A stretch of 64,000 nucleotides of DNA from Prorocentrum cordatum (taxonomy: Eukaryota > Sar > Dinophyceae > Prorocentrales > Prorocentraceae): positions 10,001 to 74,000 of the forward strand of contig CAUYUJ010004291.1 in the NCBI GenBank assembly GCA_963575745.1, in the 5' to 3' direction. This document shows, piece by piece, positions 1 through 10,495 of this stretch. The notes under the pieces were generated by a model. It saw nothing but the letters and a program-made list of their open reading frames with translations, was not told where the DNA came from and ran no database searches. The first letter of the stretch is position 1; every line of letters starts with the position of its first letter. The translations under genes were made by a program, and so were the position numbers.

Positions 1-1190
1 ACACTCCGTTCTCACCAGTGCCAGGGTTTTCATACGACGCCCGCCAATACCCCCACTTTGTGGGGGGGCCGGTTCAAGCTCTACCACATTTCCAAACGAC
101 TCTTCGCCACCACCCACACCCAGCTTCCCGCCCTATGACGTTCGGACACTTCACTTCGTGGCCTGCGGACGACCGTGGCTACTACACTGGCGCATGGGTA
201 CAGTGACTTGTTGTGGTAACATTTTCTGGACGCTAGCTTAGTATACGACTTTTCCCCCTGTTCCAACACTGGACACCTGTACTGGTTTTTGGTGGTAACG
301 TGTTCCTGACGCTAGAATAGGAAACCACGGTAAACCAGTACGACGCCGGTACTGTCTGTAGGTCCTACAATGATATGGACTGCTTTGGCTGGTGAGGCGC
401 CAGCGTCTGATACGACGTTTTTCCGTTTCTGTACCACACAAGCGAAGACACTTATTTTGAGTGGTACCACGTGGGTGGCGCCAGCATACCACAGGACTTG
501 TTTCCGTTGTTGTGAGACGATACATGCTCATTTTTGTTCTGTGGTTGTCGTACAGATGTTTTTCGAGGACCTACGGTGCGATTCGTATGATTTTATGTTG
601 CGCGGTGCTAAAATTCCTAAGAAACCCAATGGTTTTTGAAGATTTCGGCGTGCGCGCGCGAAGAAAAAACGAATGTGTCCCGCATGGTATTATTTGACAG
701 GGATGATGGCCCTGGCAGGTGCGCAACCGTTGTTGGAGAAGTTGGAAGCACGTGAAAAATTGCTCGCAAAAGCCCGTTTGACAGACATGTTTAAAAAGTG
801 TTGGGTTTCCTACAAATCCGCAAGAGCGCGCGGGATGAAATGTTGACACTTTTTTTTTGAAAAACCATTGGTTTTTTGATGTTTTTATGTTAAAATCGCT
901 ACGAACACTAAGGTTTTGGAAGGATTTCGTCTTGCGCGCGCGAATGTCCACTTTACCTTATTTTTTGCAAGGGATTCTTGAAGTTTGGTTATGTTAGAAC
1001 AAGAAATGTCCACTTTGCCTTATTTTTTGCAAGGGAAAACCGCCCGTAACAAAACAACCGGATCCGGACCAACCCGTTTTGCCGGAGACTTCCTCACGAA
1101 AATGATGAAAACATGGCTGCGGCCTAGGCGCGGCGAGGGGGCCGTGCACCAGGGGTCCCAACAATAATTATTCTTTAGAAGTAATAATGT
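1..1190 (+). repeat. Dispersed repeat X, copy 1 (left-truncated by window edge)
   Basis: First of five copies of a repeat also found at 23.9, 24.7, 28.9 and 29.7 kb. Shared landmarks in order: a CCCCCAC-TTT-GTGGGGG hairpin near the left end (51-67), a GC-balanced block ending near 190, an AT-rich core with the phrase GAAAAACCATTGGTTTTTTG, 'TTTTTTGCAAGGGATTCTTG' blocks, a GCGGCCTAGGCG block, and a palindromic terminus ATTATTCTTTAGAAGTAATAAT-like that runs straight into (AAC)n. No coding capacity is visible; ORFs in it are short and not shared between copies. It may be a non-autonomous mobile element, but no transposase-type ends or target duplication are proven. Confidence 0.75.
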
Positions 1191-1192
1191 TC

Positions 1193-1232
<40 letters not shown>
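1187..1232. repeat. (AAC)n microsatellite
   Basis: Near-pure CAA/AAC trinucleotide run that joins repeat X to the LINE relic. The same junction (palindromic X terminus followed by AAC repeats) occurs at 25.87 and 30.72 kb. Confidence 0.95.
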
Positions 1233-1233
<1 letters not shown>

Positions 1234-2220
1234 CGGCGTGGAGTACGACCCGAAGATTGCCAAGACCATGCTGGAGAGTATGGCCAAGGCACACGGTGAC
1301 GACAGGACCAAGTTGCCCGACGGCTGCAAGGACCTTGTTGCGTACTGGGGCAAGGCTGTGGAGTCCGAGGCCAAGGGCGAACAGCCAGCTCCCAACTACA
1401 ATGGCATGTCGGCGTTCAAGCTCGGGCAGCGGATGCGGACATCAAGGAACAGCTCGACAAAGCGCGGGAGCGTCTACAGGAGCGAGATCTCGAACTGCAA
1501 GAAGCCACGCGAGCAAAGAATGCTGAACAGCTTACTGCCCCCCACCATGAGGAGCGGAGGAAGAGGTTCAAGGAGGCACAAGCTGAAGCATTCATGCGAG
1601 AAGCTGCTGAAGGGACTTCTCCCGCGGGCAATCCTGCGGTGGCGCAGCGCGGCTAGGCAACATCCAGGAGGAGATGGGAAGTGAGAGCATCCCTAGCTGT
1701 CTCGAAGAACTCCTCCGAGCGCTACAGCAAGCGCTTGAAGCCCTCGAGCAGCAGCTCAACGACAAAGCGGGCAAGACACAATCGGAGGAAGGCGGGTCAG
1801 TGCACAACGTGGCCTGGGACAGCGACCATGATCCTGGCGATGATATGCTGGGCCACGTTGATATCCCTGTGTCCGACGAGGACGACTACGAGGACATCTG
1901 ACATCTCCCTGCAGACTGGCCGCTCGATGGAGTCGACGAGGAGGATGAGCGCAAGCGGATCCAAGCTGCCAGGGCACGACTTCTCGAGTCCTTCGCCGTG
2001 GCCGATGCCGCCGCTGGAGCAAAGCGGAGAAAGCTTCAGCCCGAGAGCTCCTGCGCAGGCTGAAGCAGGTGGCGAACAAGTCGGCCGTGGATGGTGCACG
2101 TGGAGTCCAGGGGCGAGCGGGAGGGAAACTCCGGGTTGGCGACTGGCCGCCTGCACGGAGAGGTCAAACGATGGCACGATGCCCTTCGAGGTGGGCGGCA
2201 GGCAGCAGCCACGCAGTAGG
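1233..2220 (+). pseudogene. Decayed LINE ORF1-like coiled-coil protein
   Basis: Protein-like sequence is distributed over three frames: about 1233-1430 (VEYDPKIAKTML...LPDGCKDLVAYWG), 1435-1654 (ADIKEQLDKARERL..., a clear heptad coiled coil ending at TAG), and about 1651-2200 (CLEELLRALQQALEALEQQL, then an acidic stretch, TGA at 1899-1901, resuming as RKRIQAARARLL). The heptad content and the position 5' of an endonuclease and RT relic suggest the ORF1/gag-like protein of a non-LTR retrotransposon. The family is inferred, not recognised by a specific domain. At least two frameshifts and one stop make it a pseudogene. Confidence 0.5.
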
Positions 2221-2226
2221 GCTGGA

Positions 2227-2460
2227 GAGCATGGAATCGAATCGATAAGTCGGATCGGCGATCGAAATGATTCGGATCGGCGGAAATCGGCAGCCGAGTC
2301 GGGAAAAATCGAATCGGCAGAAATCGGCAGGCTGAGATGCCTCCAGCAAGAAATCGGAACCCAAATCGGAATCCCAAGTCGGATCGAATCGGAATCGGAA
2401 GCCATCGAAATCGAAACGACTCGAATCGGAGGAATCGAAACGAGCCCTGGTAGGGGGGCC
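2227..2460. repeat. (AATCGG)n-type degenerate simple repeat
   Basis: Dense recurrence of AATCGG/GAATCGA/GATCGG hexamers over about 230 bp with no other content. Confidence 0.85.
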
Positions 2461-2652
2461 GAAGTGCAGGGCGTCGTGATGGGTGGTGGACATGTTGGTG
2501 GCAGCGCCGAAGCCCCTCGCGCGGCCGCCGACAGGGCAGGTGGCCGAGGCCCGCGCCGAGGGTGGCCCGCTCTCCGTGTGGGGCCACCGACGAGTGGGCA
2601 AGCGGCCCCCGTGGAGGTGTGCACAGGAGGCACTTGGGCGCCCGGGTTATCC

Positions 2653-2732
2653 GGGGTAACTCGGGTCCGGGGTAACTCGGGTTTGGATTCCCGAAAAAAG
2701 GAACCCGAGTTAGCCCTGACCCGAGTTACCCC
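2653..2732. repeat. Long inverted repeat, 31-bp arms
   Basis: Arms 2653-2683 and 2702-2732 pair at 29 of 31 positions around an 18-nt loop. Each arm contains two GGGTAACTCGGGT-like sub-repeats. The DNA could form a stable hairpin. Confidence 0.9.
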
Positions 2733-2770
2733 TGATGATTCGGGGCTCTGAGGCACCAGTACCCGAGGAG

Positions 2771-3014
2771 GTGAGCATTAAGCGAGCATTGTGGATGCCA
2801 CGGCCATGGACACCCTACCAGTTCGATCAGTGAAGTAAAAATTTGGAAAAAGGGTCGACACATGTTTTTTACATGTGTTTCACCCCAAGGAGGTGAGCAT
2901 TAAGCGAGCATTGTGGATGCCACGGCCATGGACACCCTAGCAGTTCGATCATTGAAGTAAACAGTTGGAAAAAGGGTCGGCACATGTTCTTTTACATGTG
3001 TTTCACATGTGTTT
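2771..3014. repeat. 122-bp direct tandem duplication
   Basis: Two nearly identical units beginning GTGAGCATTAAGCGAGCATT at 2771 and 2893. Each ends in a small ACATG...CATGT inverted repeat. Confidence 0.9.
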
Positions 3015-3941
3015 AGCATATCTCTTAGACATCTGAAAATTATTTGGCAGCATGCTTCCTCTCGATTGATCGTCCTCCACAGAGCAAGCAGCAGTGCTGA
3101 ATCCCTGGGCCAGGCTGCCGACGGGCAGGCGGCCGATGCCCCGACCCAGGGCACTCCGCCCCACGGGGCCTCTGGGATCATACTCCAGGAGCACAAGTTG
3201 CTGAGTGAGGTGGTAGGCGACGCTGTGCTGCGGCTCCACCATCAAGGCTGGAACTATCGTCTGGCTCCAGCCCGCAATGGGGCAGGGCGAGCTGCCGGCG
3301 CGGACGTAGCAGTCGGTGCGCGACAAGGCACAGCCTCCACCGCACCGGCTGGCCTTGGAGGAGTGGCACCACCAGCATGGAGATGGACTGCGCAGTGGGT
3401 GGAGGGTATGTTGCCAGGTGGGTTCATTCTTGTCTCCATCCACCTAGTCTCTGGACGAACGATCAAGGAGTTTGAGGACGCCAAGAAAAGCATGCTCATG
3501 ACGTGCTTGGAGCAGCTCAACAGAATTGGCAGGCCCTTTATCATCTGAGGTGACTAGGACATGACCCCTTCTGAGTTGGATGCCCTGCAAGTGGCGCAGC
3601 ACGTTCCTGCGATGATCGCTGCGCCAACTCAATGGACATGTGCTTATGGAGAAGGGTGGGTGTTAGACTATTCCGTCGTCAGCAAGCACTTCAAGGGTCT
3701 TGTCACGGGGGTGGATAGGATCGATGGGCTCTCCATTGCGACACACTGGGGAGTTCGGTTGAAGCTGAGCGTTGGACCTGGTGCGGCACTTGAGCATCTC
3801 AAATACCAAAGAAGTCCCCGAATAAGTGCCCAGCAGGAGCACTGCGACCTCCGCCGTCACATCGGCGCATCCATGGAGAGCGCGAGCACGTTCGAGGCAG
3901 AGGAGACTTGCAGCGGTGCTGCGCTGAGTGGCAGAGGTTAG
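3009..3941 (+). pseudogene. Decayed LINE ORF2: APE-type endonuclease part
   Basis: One frame carries endonuclease/exonuclease/phosphatase-like text: GWNYRLAPARNG and GADVAVGARQGT, a GGFILVSIHLVSG beta strand, RPFII followed by a degraded G-D-(W)-N motif, then MTPSELDAL, a VLDYSVVS strand and a THWGVRL segment in the place of the usual P/S-D/T-H motif. Two in-frame stops, TGA 3546-3548 and TAG 3555-3557, sit inside the G-D-W-N motif, so the enzyme is dead. A polypurine repeat interrupts the element downstream and an RT fragment follows at 4.7 kb, consistent with one old LINE in plus orientation. The family is judged from motif order; identity is probably low. Confidence 0.6.
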
Positions 3942-3991
3942 CTGAACAGCAACAGCTGGACGACAGGCCGCGCAAGGCTTGTCAAGGTCGC

Positions 3992-4121
3992 GGGGGGAGG
4001 AGGAGGAGGAGGAGGAGGAGGAGGAGAGGAGGAGGAGGAGGAGGCGGAGGAGGAGGAGGAGGAGGAGGAAGAGGAGGAGGAGGAGGAGGAAGAGGAGGAG
4101 CAGGAGGAGGAGGAGGAGGAA
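3992..4121. repeat. (GGA)n polypurine tract
   Basis: About 130 bp of almost uninterrupted purines (GGA/GGAGGA with few C interruptions) on the plus strand. ORFs reading poly-Glu/Arg/Gly here reflect triplet periodicity and are not genes. Confidence 0.95.
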
Positions 4122-4124
4122 GCC

Positions 4125-4435
4125 ATGGCCGGAGTCAAGTTGGTGGCGACTGTGCGCGAAGCTCCAGGGCATGGCGCTCAAGGCAGCACTGCATCACGGA
4201 TACGGCGGCGAGCTTCACTGGCCATGGCGGATCCCATGCTTGCGCTGAAGAGAAGTTGGGGACAGGCCTGCAAGTTCGTGGAGGACAGGTGCAACGCCAT
4301 GATGACCCTGACTCACAAGAGGGTAGGCGCGGACGAACAATACCCCGGCCGATCCCCGGCCGATCCCCAAGGGGGAGGCTATTTTTCACCACCCCTCACG
4401 AGGATCGTGGCCTCCGAGGAGGGGGTTGCAATCGA
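4125..4435. other. LINE linker remnant, unassigned
   Basis: A short open stretch reading MAGVKLVATVREAPGH...CNAMMTLTHKRVG lies between the endonuclease and RT relics of the decayed LINE and may be its linker. It then enters a CACCCCTCACGAGGAT segment that recurs at 12.96 kb. Confidence 0.35.
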
Positions 4436-4570
4436 CTACCCGCCCCAAGGGGCCCCCAAGAGCCCCCCAAGAGGCCCCAGGAGAGCCCAATACGCCGCCA
4501 ATGAGCCCCAAGACGCTCCCAAAAAGCCCCCAAGAAGGCCCCAAGACGGCCCCAAGGGGCCCCAAATAGC
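4436..4570. repeat. GCCCCCAAGAGG-type dispersed simple repeat
   Basis: Degenerate 10-13-bp units (CCCCAAGAGGCCCC, CCCCAAGACGGC). The same family recurs at 13.2, 21.3, 26.5, 31.3, 34.2, 37.1, 40.3-40.8 and 46.9-47.5 kb. Confidence 0.85.
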
Positions 4571-4714
4571 GCTCCAGGGCCGGCGGAATGAGCGAAGCGA
4601 GTAAATAACAAGGATGTAGGCGTGGGACCGCATTAGGACATTTGGCGTTGCACATACGACCGTGAGTTTGCGTGGGAAGAGGACTGGCGTAGAAATGCAA
4701 ATTGGAGTGCTGAT

Positions 4715-5530
4715 GTGGCAGCGACCATGATCGAGCAATATTTTGCCAGGAGCAGGGTGCGACTGTGGAGGGCGATAGTCGCTGAGGCTGTTAAGAGCGG
4801 AGACAGGAAAGCACAAGTATGGTCGAAGCTACCTACATCCTGGCAGCAGGCCAGTATCCACCCTTCGATTGGGATCCAATATCACGCCTCCAAGCTAAAC
4901 TCTGACCTGGCAGAATGGAAGAAGATATGGCGAGTGTGCGTCGGAGAAGAAAGTTTTGGAGCTGAACTACGTGTACAGATACCCGTGGACGAGTTGCAGA
5001 TGCCGGATGCGGAGCACATCAACAAAATGGGCAGCAGCTTCAATCGGGGCACGGCTTCTGGCATGGACGACCTTGGGCCGAGGAGCAGGGCGTTGTTATC
5101 AGATGGCTCGCTCGAGGCGCTCGCGGACAACATTACGGCAATGGAAATCACGTGGGCTGCCGCCTGAGATGACAACCGCCATCATGCCCAGATTGCCCAA
5201 GTCAGAACGTTGTCATCGACTCATTGGCCCACTCACAAACGCCTTGAGGATTTACAACAAGTGCCACAAGAGGGGCCGAGACGAGTGGCTTGGAGCGAAT
5301 GTCAAGAGTTATCACTACGCGATCGCAGGAGGGGAACTCTGAGAAGGCGGCCTGGGCGCAATCCGCAATGGCCGAAGCAGGGTCGGCGCTCAGAGGCCAC
5401 ACAGCCACGGCCATGCTGGATCTCCAGAGAACTCTCGAGAAGATACCGCATGCGCAATCGCGGGAGGTCGGGCGCAGGCACGGGTCGGACCCGCAGAAAT
5501 GACGGCCGCGACGCCCTCTCGCGTGCCGGA
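4715..5530 (+). pseudogene. Decayed LINE reverse transcriptase (N-terminal part)
   Basis: 4715-5167 reads a non-LTR RT-like N-terminus: WSKLPTSWQQASIHPSIG, then the finger motif SFNRGTASGMDDLGPRSRALLSDGSLEAL, where A-S-G-M-D-D stands for the usual A-x-G-x-D-G. The frame changes near 5155 and continues as LPPEMTTAIMPRLPKSERCHRLIGPL, equivalent to the I-x-L-I-P-K...R-P-I block. No YxDD-bearing palm motif survives before the sequence degrades around 5.5 kb. It lies in the same orientation as the endonuclease relic, so both probably come from one element. Confidence 0.6.
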
Positions 5531-5639
5531 AACGGCCAATTCACTAATCGACGCGTCGAGATAGGAGGTCTATCAACCTCCGATTCTCAGTACCAGCTGA
5601 AAGATGGCTTCGCTGTCCTGCTCGTCCGCTGAAGGTTGT

Positions 5640-7400
5640 CCGAGCGCACCCTGGGCCGCGGGGGCTACAGAAGCCGCGCTAGGGCAGCAGCTGTCGTCTT
5701 GGCCAGGGGCGGCGCCCTGGCCAGGGTGGCAGCTGACGGTCGAAGGCGCCGAATGAGGTCCATCAGGGGGTTGCTGCTGCTGATGCTGTTCCTGATGCCG
5801 CTGCTGACGATGATCCCCCCGCGGCTGCTCATGCGGGTGAGTGGCGGTGTCTTCTCCGCGGGGCTGCTGCTGAAGGTGCGGCTGCTGCTGCTGCCCCTGC
5901 TGCTTTTGTTACTGCTCCTGCGCCCGCCCAGCCACCTGCCGCTGCCCCCACCCAGATTCATGCCCCCGGCCCTGCCTCTGCCCCCCCCCCGCCCCCTACC
6001 GCGCGCGCGAGTATGGGGCGGCGGCGGCAGCGGGCGCTGAATGGAGTCCGCGCGGGGACCGCGGCCGCCGTCGCTCCTGCGGCCGCTGCGCCCGGAGCTG
6101 CTGTCGGAAAATAAGGGGAGAGGAGGCGGGCCGCTTGGCCGCCCGGCGCGCGGGCCACCAGGCGTCGGCGCGCCCCCTGTGGCGAGGCAGCGCCCCGGGG
6201 CGAGCGCGCTTTCGGCCGCGCTTCCTGCCTCGACCGCGGCGCTGTCCCCGGGGCGGGGGTTGTGGGGGTGCTCCCGCTGCTGCTCATGCGAGTGGGGTGG
6301 GGGGGTGGGGGGGCAACATGGCGGTTCTGCCGTTGCTGCTCCTGCCGCCGTTGCTGCCCCTGCCCCTGTCCAACCTCCACGACCAACTCCCCCCTCCCAA
6401 GCGTGCCAGGCGCCGCGACCACAGCGGCGCCGGGGAGCGCGCCCTCGACCGCATCGGCCGCGAGTCCAGCAGCATGGCCGAGGTCCTCTGCGACCGCCCG
6501 GCCACAGGGAGGCCCGAGCGGCAACTGCAGCCGCAACGACGCACGCGCTGGCGGCGGCGGCGGCAGCCGCGTCTGGCGCCATCGGCGGCGTCGACCGCGC
6601 GGACGCGGAAGGCGTCGGCAGCGCGAGCGTCGCCGAAGGCGCAGGGCGTGGGCCGGCGAGCGCGGGCCACGCCGACCCGAGCCGTCTGGGGGGCGCGGGC
6701 GGCGGGGGCAGCGGCAGAAGTGCTCGAGCAAGCGGCGCCAGCGGCGCTGGCGGCGGCAGGCGCGACGCCGAGAGGGCCGGCGCCCGTCGCGCCGGCAGCG
6801 CCGGCGGCGCCAGCGGCGGGGGGGGGGGCCCAGGCCTAGCGGCGCCGGCATTGGCGGCGCTCGCGGCGGCAGACGCGCCGCGCGGAGCAGTGGCGTCCGT
6901 TGCGCCATCGGCGGCAGCCGCGCTTGCGGCGCTGGCTGCGCAGAGGAACCCATGGACCACGGGCGCCCGCTGCGCCGGCGGCGCTGGCGATGGCAGGCGC
7001 GTCGCAGGAAGCGCCGGCGTCCGTCGCGCCAGCAGCGCCAGCGCCGCTGGCGGCGGGGGGGGCGCCCTGGCCGAGCGGCGCCGGCGGCGTTGGAAGCGCA
7101 CGCGGCACCAGACACGCCGCGCAAAGCAGCGGCGCCCGTCGCGCAGGCAGCGGCGCCGGCAGCGCTGACGGCGCTCGCTGCGGCGAAGCGCCGCGCGGAG
7201 CGGCGGCGCCCGTCGCGCCAGCAGCGCCGGCCGCGCTGGGGGGCCCCGGCGGGCAGCCAGGCGGCGCGCCCGCGGCGGCAGCGACCCGGCGGCGCTGGAC
7301 AGCAGCGCGCGCCTGCCGTCGCCGCCGCGCCGCCGCCATCGCCCGGGCCCGAGCGTCGCAGCTTGAGTCAGGCTTGAGCCAGGCTGCGGGGGCCGGCGGG
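5640..7400. repeat. Very GC-rich low-complexity/minisatellite DNA
   Basis: CTG/CGG-rich DNA followed (about 6540-7370) by degenerate repeats of roughly 70-80 bp made of GCGCCGGCGTCCGTCGCGCCAGCAG-like blocks (quoted only in part). Long ORFs occur in several frames of both strands at once, and all are Ala/Pro/Gly/Arg-rich, as expected when stop codons are excluded by composition. I see no domain and call no gene. Confidence 0.7.
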
Positions 7401-8680
7401 GATACTTTTGGGTCGCGGCCGCAAGCGAAGGCGCAGGGCGAAACCTAATTTTCCTGCGAGCGCACTCACGGCTGCCAGAGCTGCCGCCGAGAAACGCCGG
7501 GCGGCGCTGGGTGATGTAGGCAGGCTGCAGGAGCTGCCAGGTGCGCCAGGCGGCCGAGGTGCAATCATCCCAGAGGTGAGACCACCAGGAAGACGAACGA
7601 ACTGCACTCTGTCGCGCCAGGCGCCAAAAGTACCCATGCCACCGAGCGCGGCAAAGCGCGGGGCTGCGCAGGCAGACCAGCGCACCTGTGTCGCACGCCA
7701 ACAGTGGCAACCTCAGATGGCTGAAAAGGCTATACCACTCCTGGGCAAGACATGTAGGGTCGCATCCCACCATTGCAAGGGGCAGCAGCAAACGCGACCA
7801 GGCCGTGGCAGTGTCCGAAGACCAGGAGCCAGGAACACGCAAGCATGCTAGCTGGGGCTGGTCGACGGGGGGATCACCTGGACGCCAGGGTGCCTCACCA
7901 GGCTCAAGGAATCCAGCACCCGGGCGGCAGGGGCGGAGGAGGGGCGGCGCAGCCAGCAGGTGAAGGCCGAGAATACCTCAAACCAAGTGCCCGCGGGAAA
8001 TGGGTGGGAATACTTTTCAGCTCGCGAGCGACGCGGGCAGCCGCGCGCCGTCCGAAGAGTCGCGAAAGCGCAGGCCGCGCAGGCAGCACGGGGTAAAGGG
8101 GGCCACAGCGGCGGCGAAAACACGCGGCGAAAACGAAAAGCGAGAAACACACGAGCAAGGCAAGAAAGGCGAAACGAAGCGAGAAAGACGGGAGACGAGA
8201 CAGAGGAGAAGACAAGCCGCGGCTCACGCTCAAACCGGGTAGGGGACGACCGCCGTTTGCCGAACAACCGGAACGTGTAATAAAGCTGACCCAAGCCAGT
8301 CCCAGGCACGCAGCTCGAACGTCACAGAGTGGCCGCAGGTACGAGGGGCGCGAGAGCGTTCGGCACGCAGACACCATCCGCCAGGTCCGCTCCAGGACCG
8401 CGTCGTCAGCCAGAAGGTCGCTGCCACCGCGAGCCACGAAAGGGCGAGCCACGAGCCCGGCCAGGGAAGCGCGCGGCGCCGGCTCGAGTCCATCGCAGAT
8501 GGAATACACTTCGGCGGCGACAGAAGCATGCCAAGCCAGCCAGGGGGGGTGGCCAGCCTGGACCTGCCAAGTACGCCAGCTCAGGGCGGGGGGTTGCGCC
8601 GCCTGAGCCATGGAGCTCTCTGGGGTGACCAGCCCAGGCCCGCCGGGCGGGCAGCCCCAGGGCCACGGGGGGGCAGCGCC
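7400..8680. other. Unassigned GC-rich stretch
   Basis: No recognisable gene, RNA or strong repeat. 7960-8240 is unusually purine-rich on the plus strand (GAAACG/GCGAAA runs), giving Arg/Glu-rich ORFs without domains. Confidence 0.5.
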
Positions 8681-10140
8681 GCCTGAGACCTGCAGCTCAC
8701 TGGGAGGCACACGCCTTAGACACAGCGGCGACTGGCCTGGGAGCGGCGAGGGGGGGGGAGGGGGCATCCAAGCGCCGCTCTGCGCCAAGAGCACGGCGGG
8801 GGCTCGCGGTTGCACCGCGCGAGAATGCCGGGCGCTCTGGCAGGGCGCAGTAAACAGCCGCAGAAATGTGGGAAAGAGGCTGCCGCCTGAGACACGCTGG
8901 GGTCAGACTGGGAGAAGCGAGCGAGGGGGGCGCCGGTTGCTGCCCGCGACCAAAGGCGGGGTGGAGCGTGGATCACCCCCTCCTTCTTTGCAGGCCGATT
9001 TTTGTTGACTACCTCTCTCCACGGGGTTCGCCCGCCGCCGCAGCCCACTCGCAGGCCCTCGACTTGCGCGGCAATGCCCACTGCGAACCACCTTACCTGG
9101 TAACATTGTCTTCCGCGGAAGACTGACCGTACATGTGACCATCGGGAATTTCAACGCCAGTGCTCCCACTCTGTCGTCTTGCAGCGTCGATATGTGTGTC
9201 CTAGGGGTACGATGTCCCCCCGCGTGAGAAAGAGCTTCTGTCGCTTTCTTGATCACCTATCGGACAGCGCCCGCTCATACTCGCAACGCGCGCACGCCGA
9301 GATCTGGAAAGCTGCTCGACTGCTTGGGCGCAAATGCTAGAAAAGATATAGTGGCAAGCGCTGCAGAATGCTGGGTGTGAAAAATAGCTTCGCCAGGACG
9401 GTGACTCTGACGTGCTGGGTTGCAGCTAACAACAGCTAGGATAAGGGAGATGATTCCCCGAGACATCCCGTTGCTCGGACGGAGGGCAAAAAGCCGCAGT
9501 GCGAGTGGGGGCAGCTTCGCCTGCAGTGATCAGATCATCTGGCAGGGTGCAGCTGACAGGCACGAAAGGCTTTGCGCTGGCAACGAATGAGAGTGCCCGA
9601 TGCTCAGGGCCCAGCTAACAGCCGCAGGAACGGGGGGAAGATTGGTTGTCGCAGGTGGCCGGCCTGGGAGCGGCGAGCGGAGGGGGTGACAGGGCGCCGC
9701 CCGGCGCCAGGGGCGGGGTGAAGAAGCTCGCGAAAGCGCCGCGTGAGCATGCCAGGTGCTCTGGTTGGGTGCAGCTATCAGCCGCGGAAATGTGGAAAGG
9801 ATGTCTTCGCCTGAGACACGCAGGGGATCGGACTGGGGGCGGCACTCGGGGGGGGTAGCAGATTGCCGTCAGCGACCAAGGGCGGGGTTGAAGTGGCACC
9901 CAACGCTGCAGGATGCTGGGCATGAGCAATGCTAGCCTCGCCAGGATGGTGACGACGATCAGATGAGTTGCAGCTGACAGCCGCAGGAATAGGAAATATG
10001 GTTCACCTGAGACCTCCAGTGGCTCGGTCGGAGCGCGGAAAGCCGCGGAGCGAAGGGGGGTAGCTTCGCCTGCGATGTGCGGAATCTCTGGTAGGGTAAA
10101 GCTGACAGTCGCGGAATACTTCGCGCTGGCAGCGCAGGAG
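8680..10140. repeat. Strongly diverged tandem repeats
   Basis: Phrases such as CAGCTGACAGCCGCAGGAA, GCCTGAGACACGC, GGAGCGGCGAG and AGCATGCCAGGTGCTCTGG recur in the same order at roughly 120-270-bp spacing (about 8690, 8880, 9420, 9560, 9660, 9800, 9970, 10080). This indicates an old tandem array. No gene is visible. Confidence 0.6.
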
Positions 10141-10495
10141 ACTGTCCGATGTACTGTAGGTCAACCGCAAGGTTCTGTGGAACCGCAGCCCTGTGGATCA
10201 TGCTGTGGACCTCGCCCCGTCGAACCAGCCACCACTGCGTCGACGCCGCTCGGCGGGGCCGACGAGGAAGAGCCCCCAGGCACGCGCGCGTCGACGACCC
10301 TGTTCTATCATCGACATTGCGGAGCCGGCATGAGTCTTAAAGCGGGGCAGCGAGGAGCTGCAAAGTGAACCAGCGATGGCACTTGCAGCACGCAGGGCCG
10401 CAAGAGGGGCCCGGCCCCTGGCCGCCTACAGCGAGCGAGGGAGGCGGCAATTATCCGAGGGGGATGCGTCGCAAGAGGTGCCCCGGGAGGGGGGC
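10141..10495. other. Unassigned stretch
   Basis: No repeat, hairpin or coding signal that I can support. Confidence 0.4.

Noticed and set aside
5665-7842. 725-codon minus-strand ORF and several overlapping long ORFs
   Set aside because: All are Ala/Pro/Arg-rich and coexist in several frames of a very GC-rich repeat; no domain or start context, so they are explained by composition.
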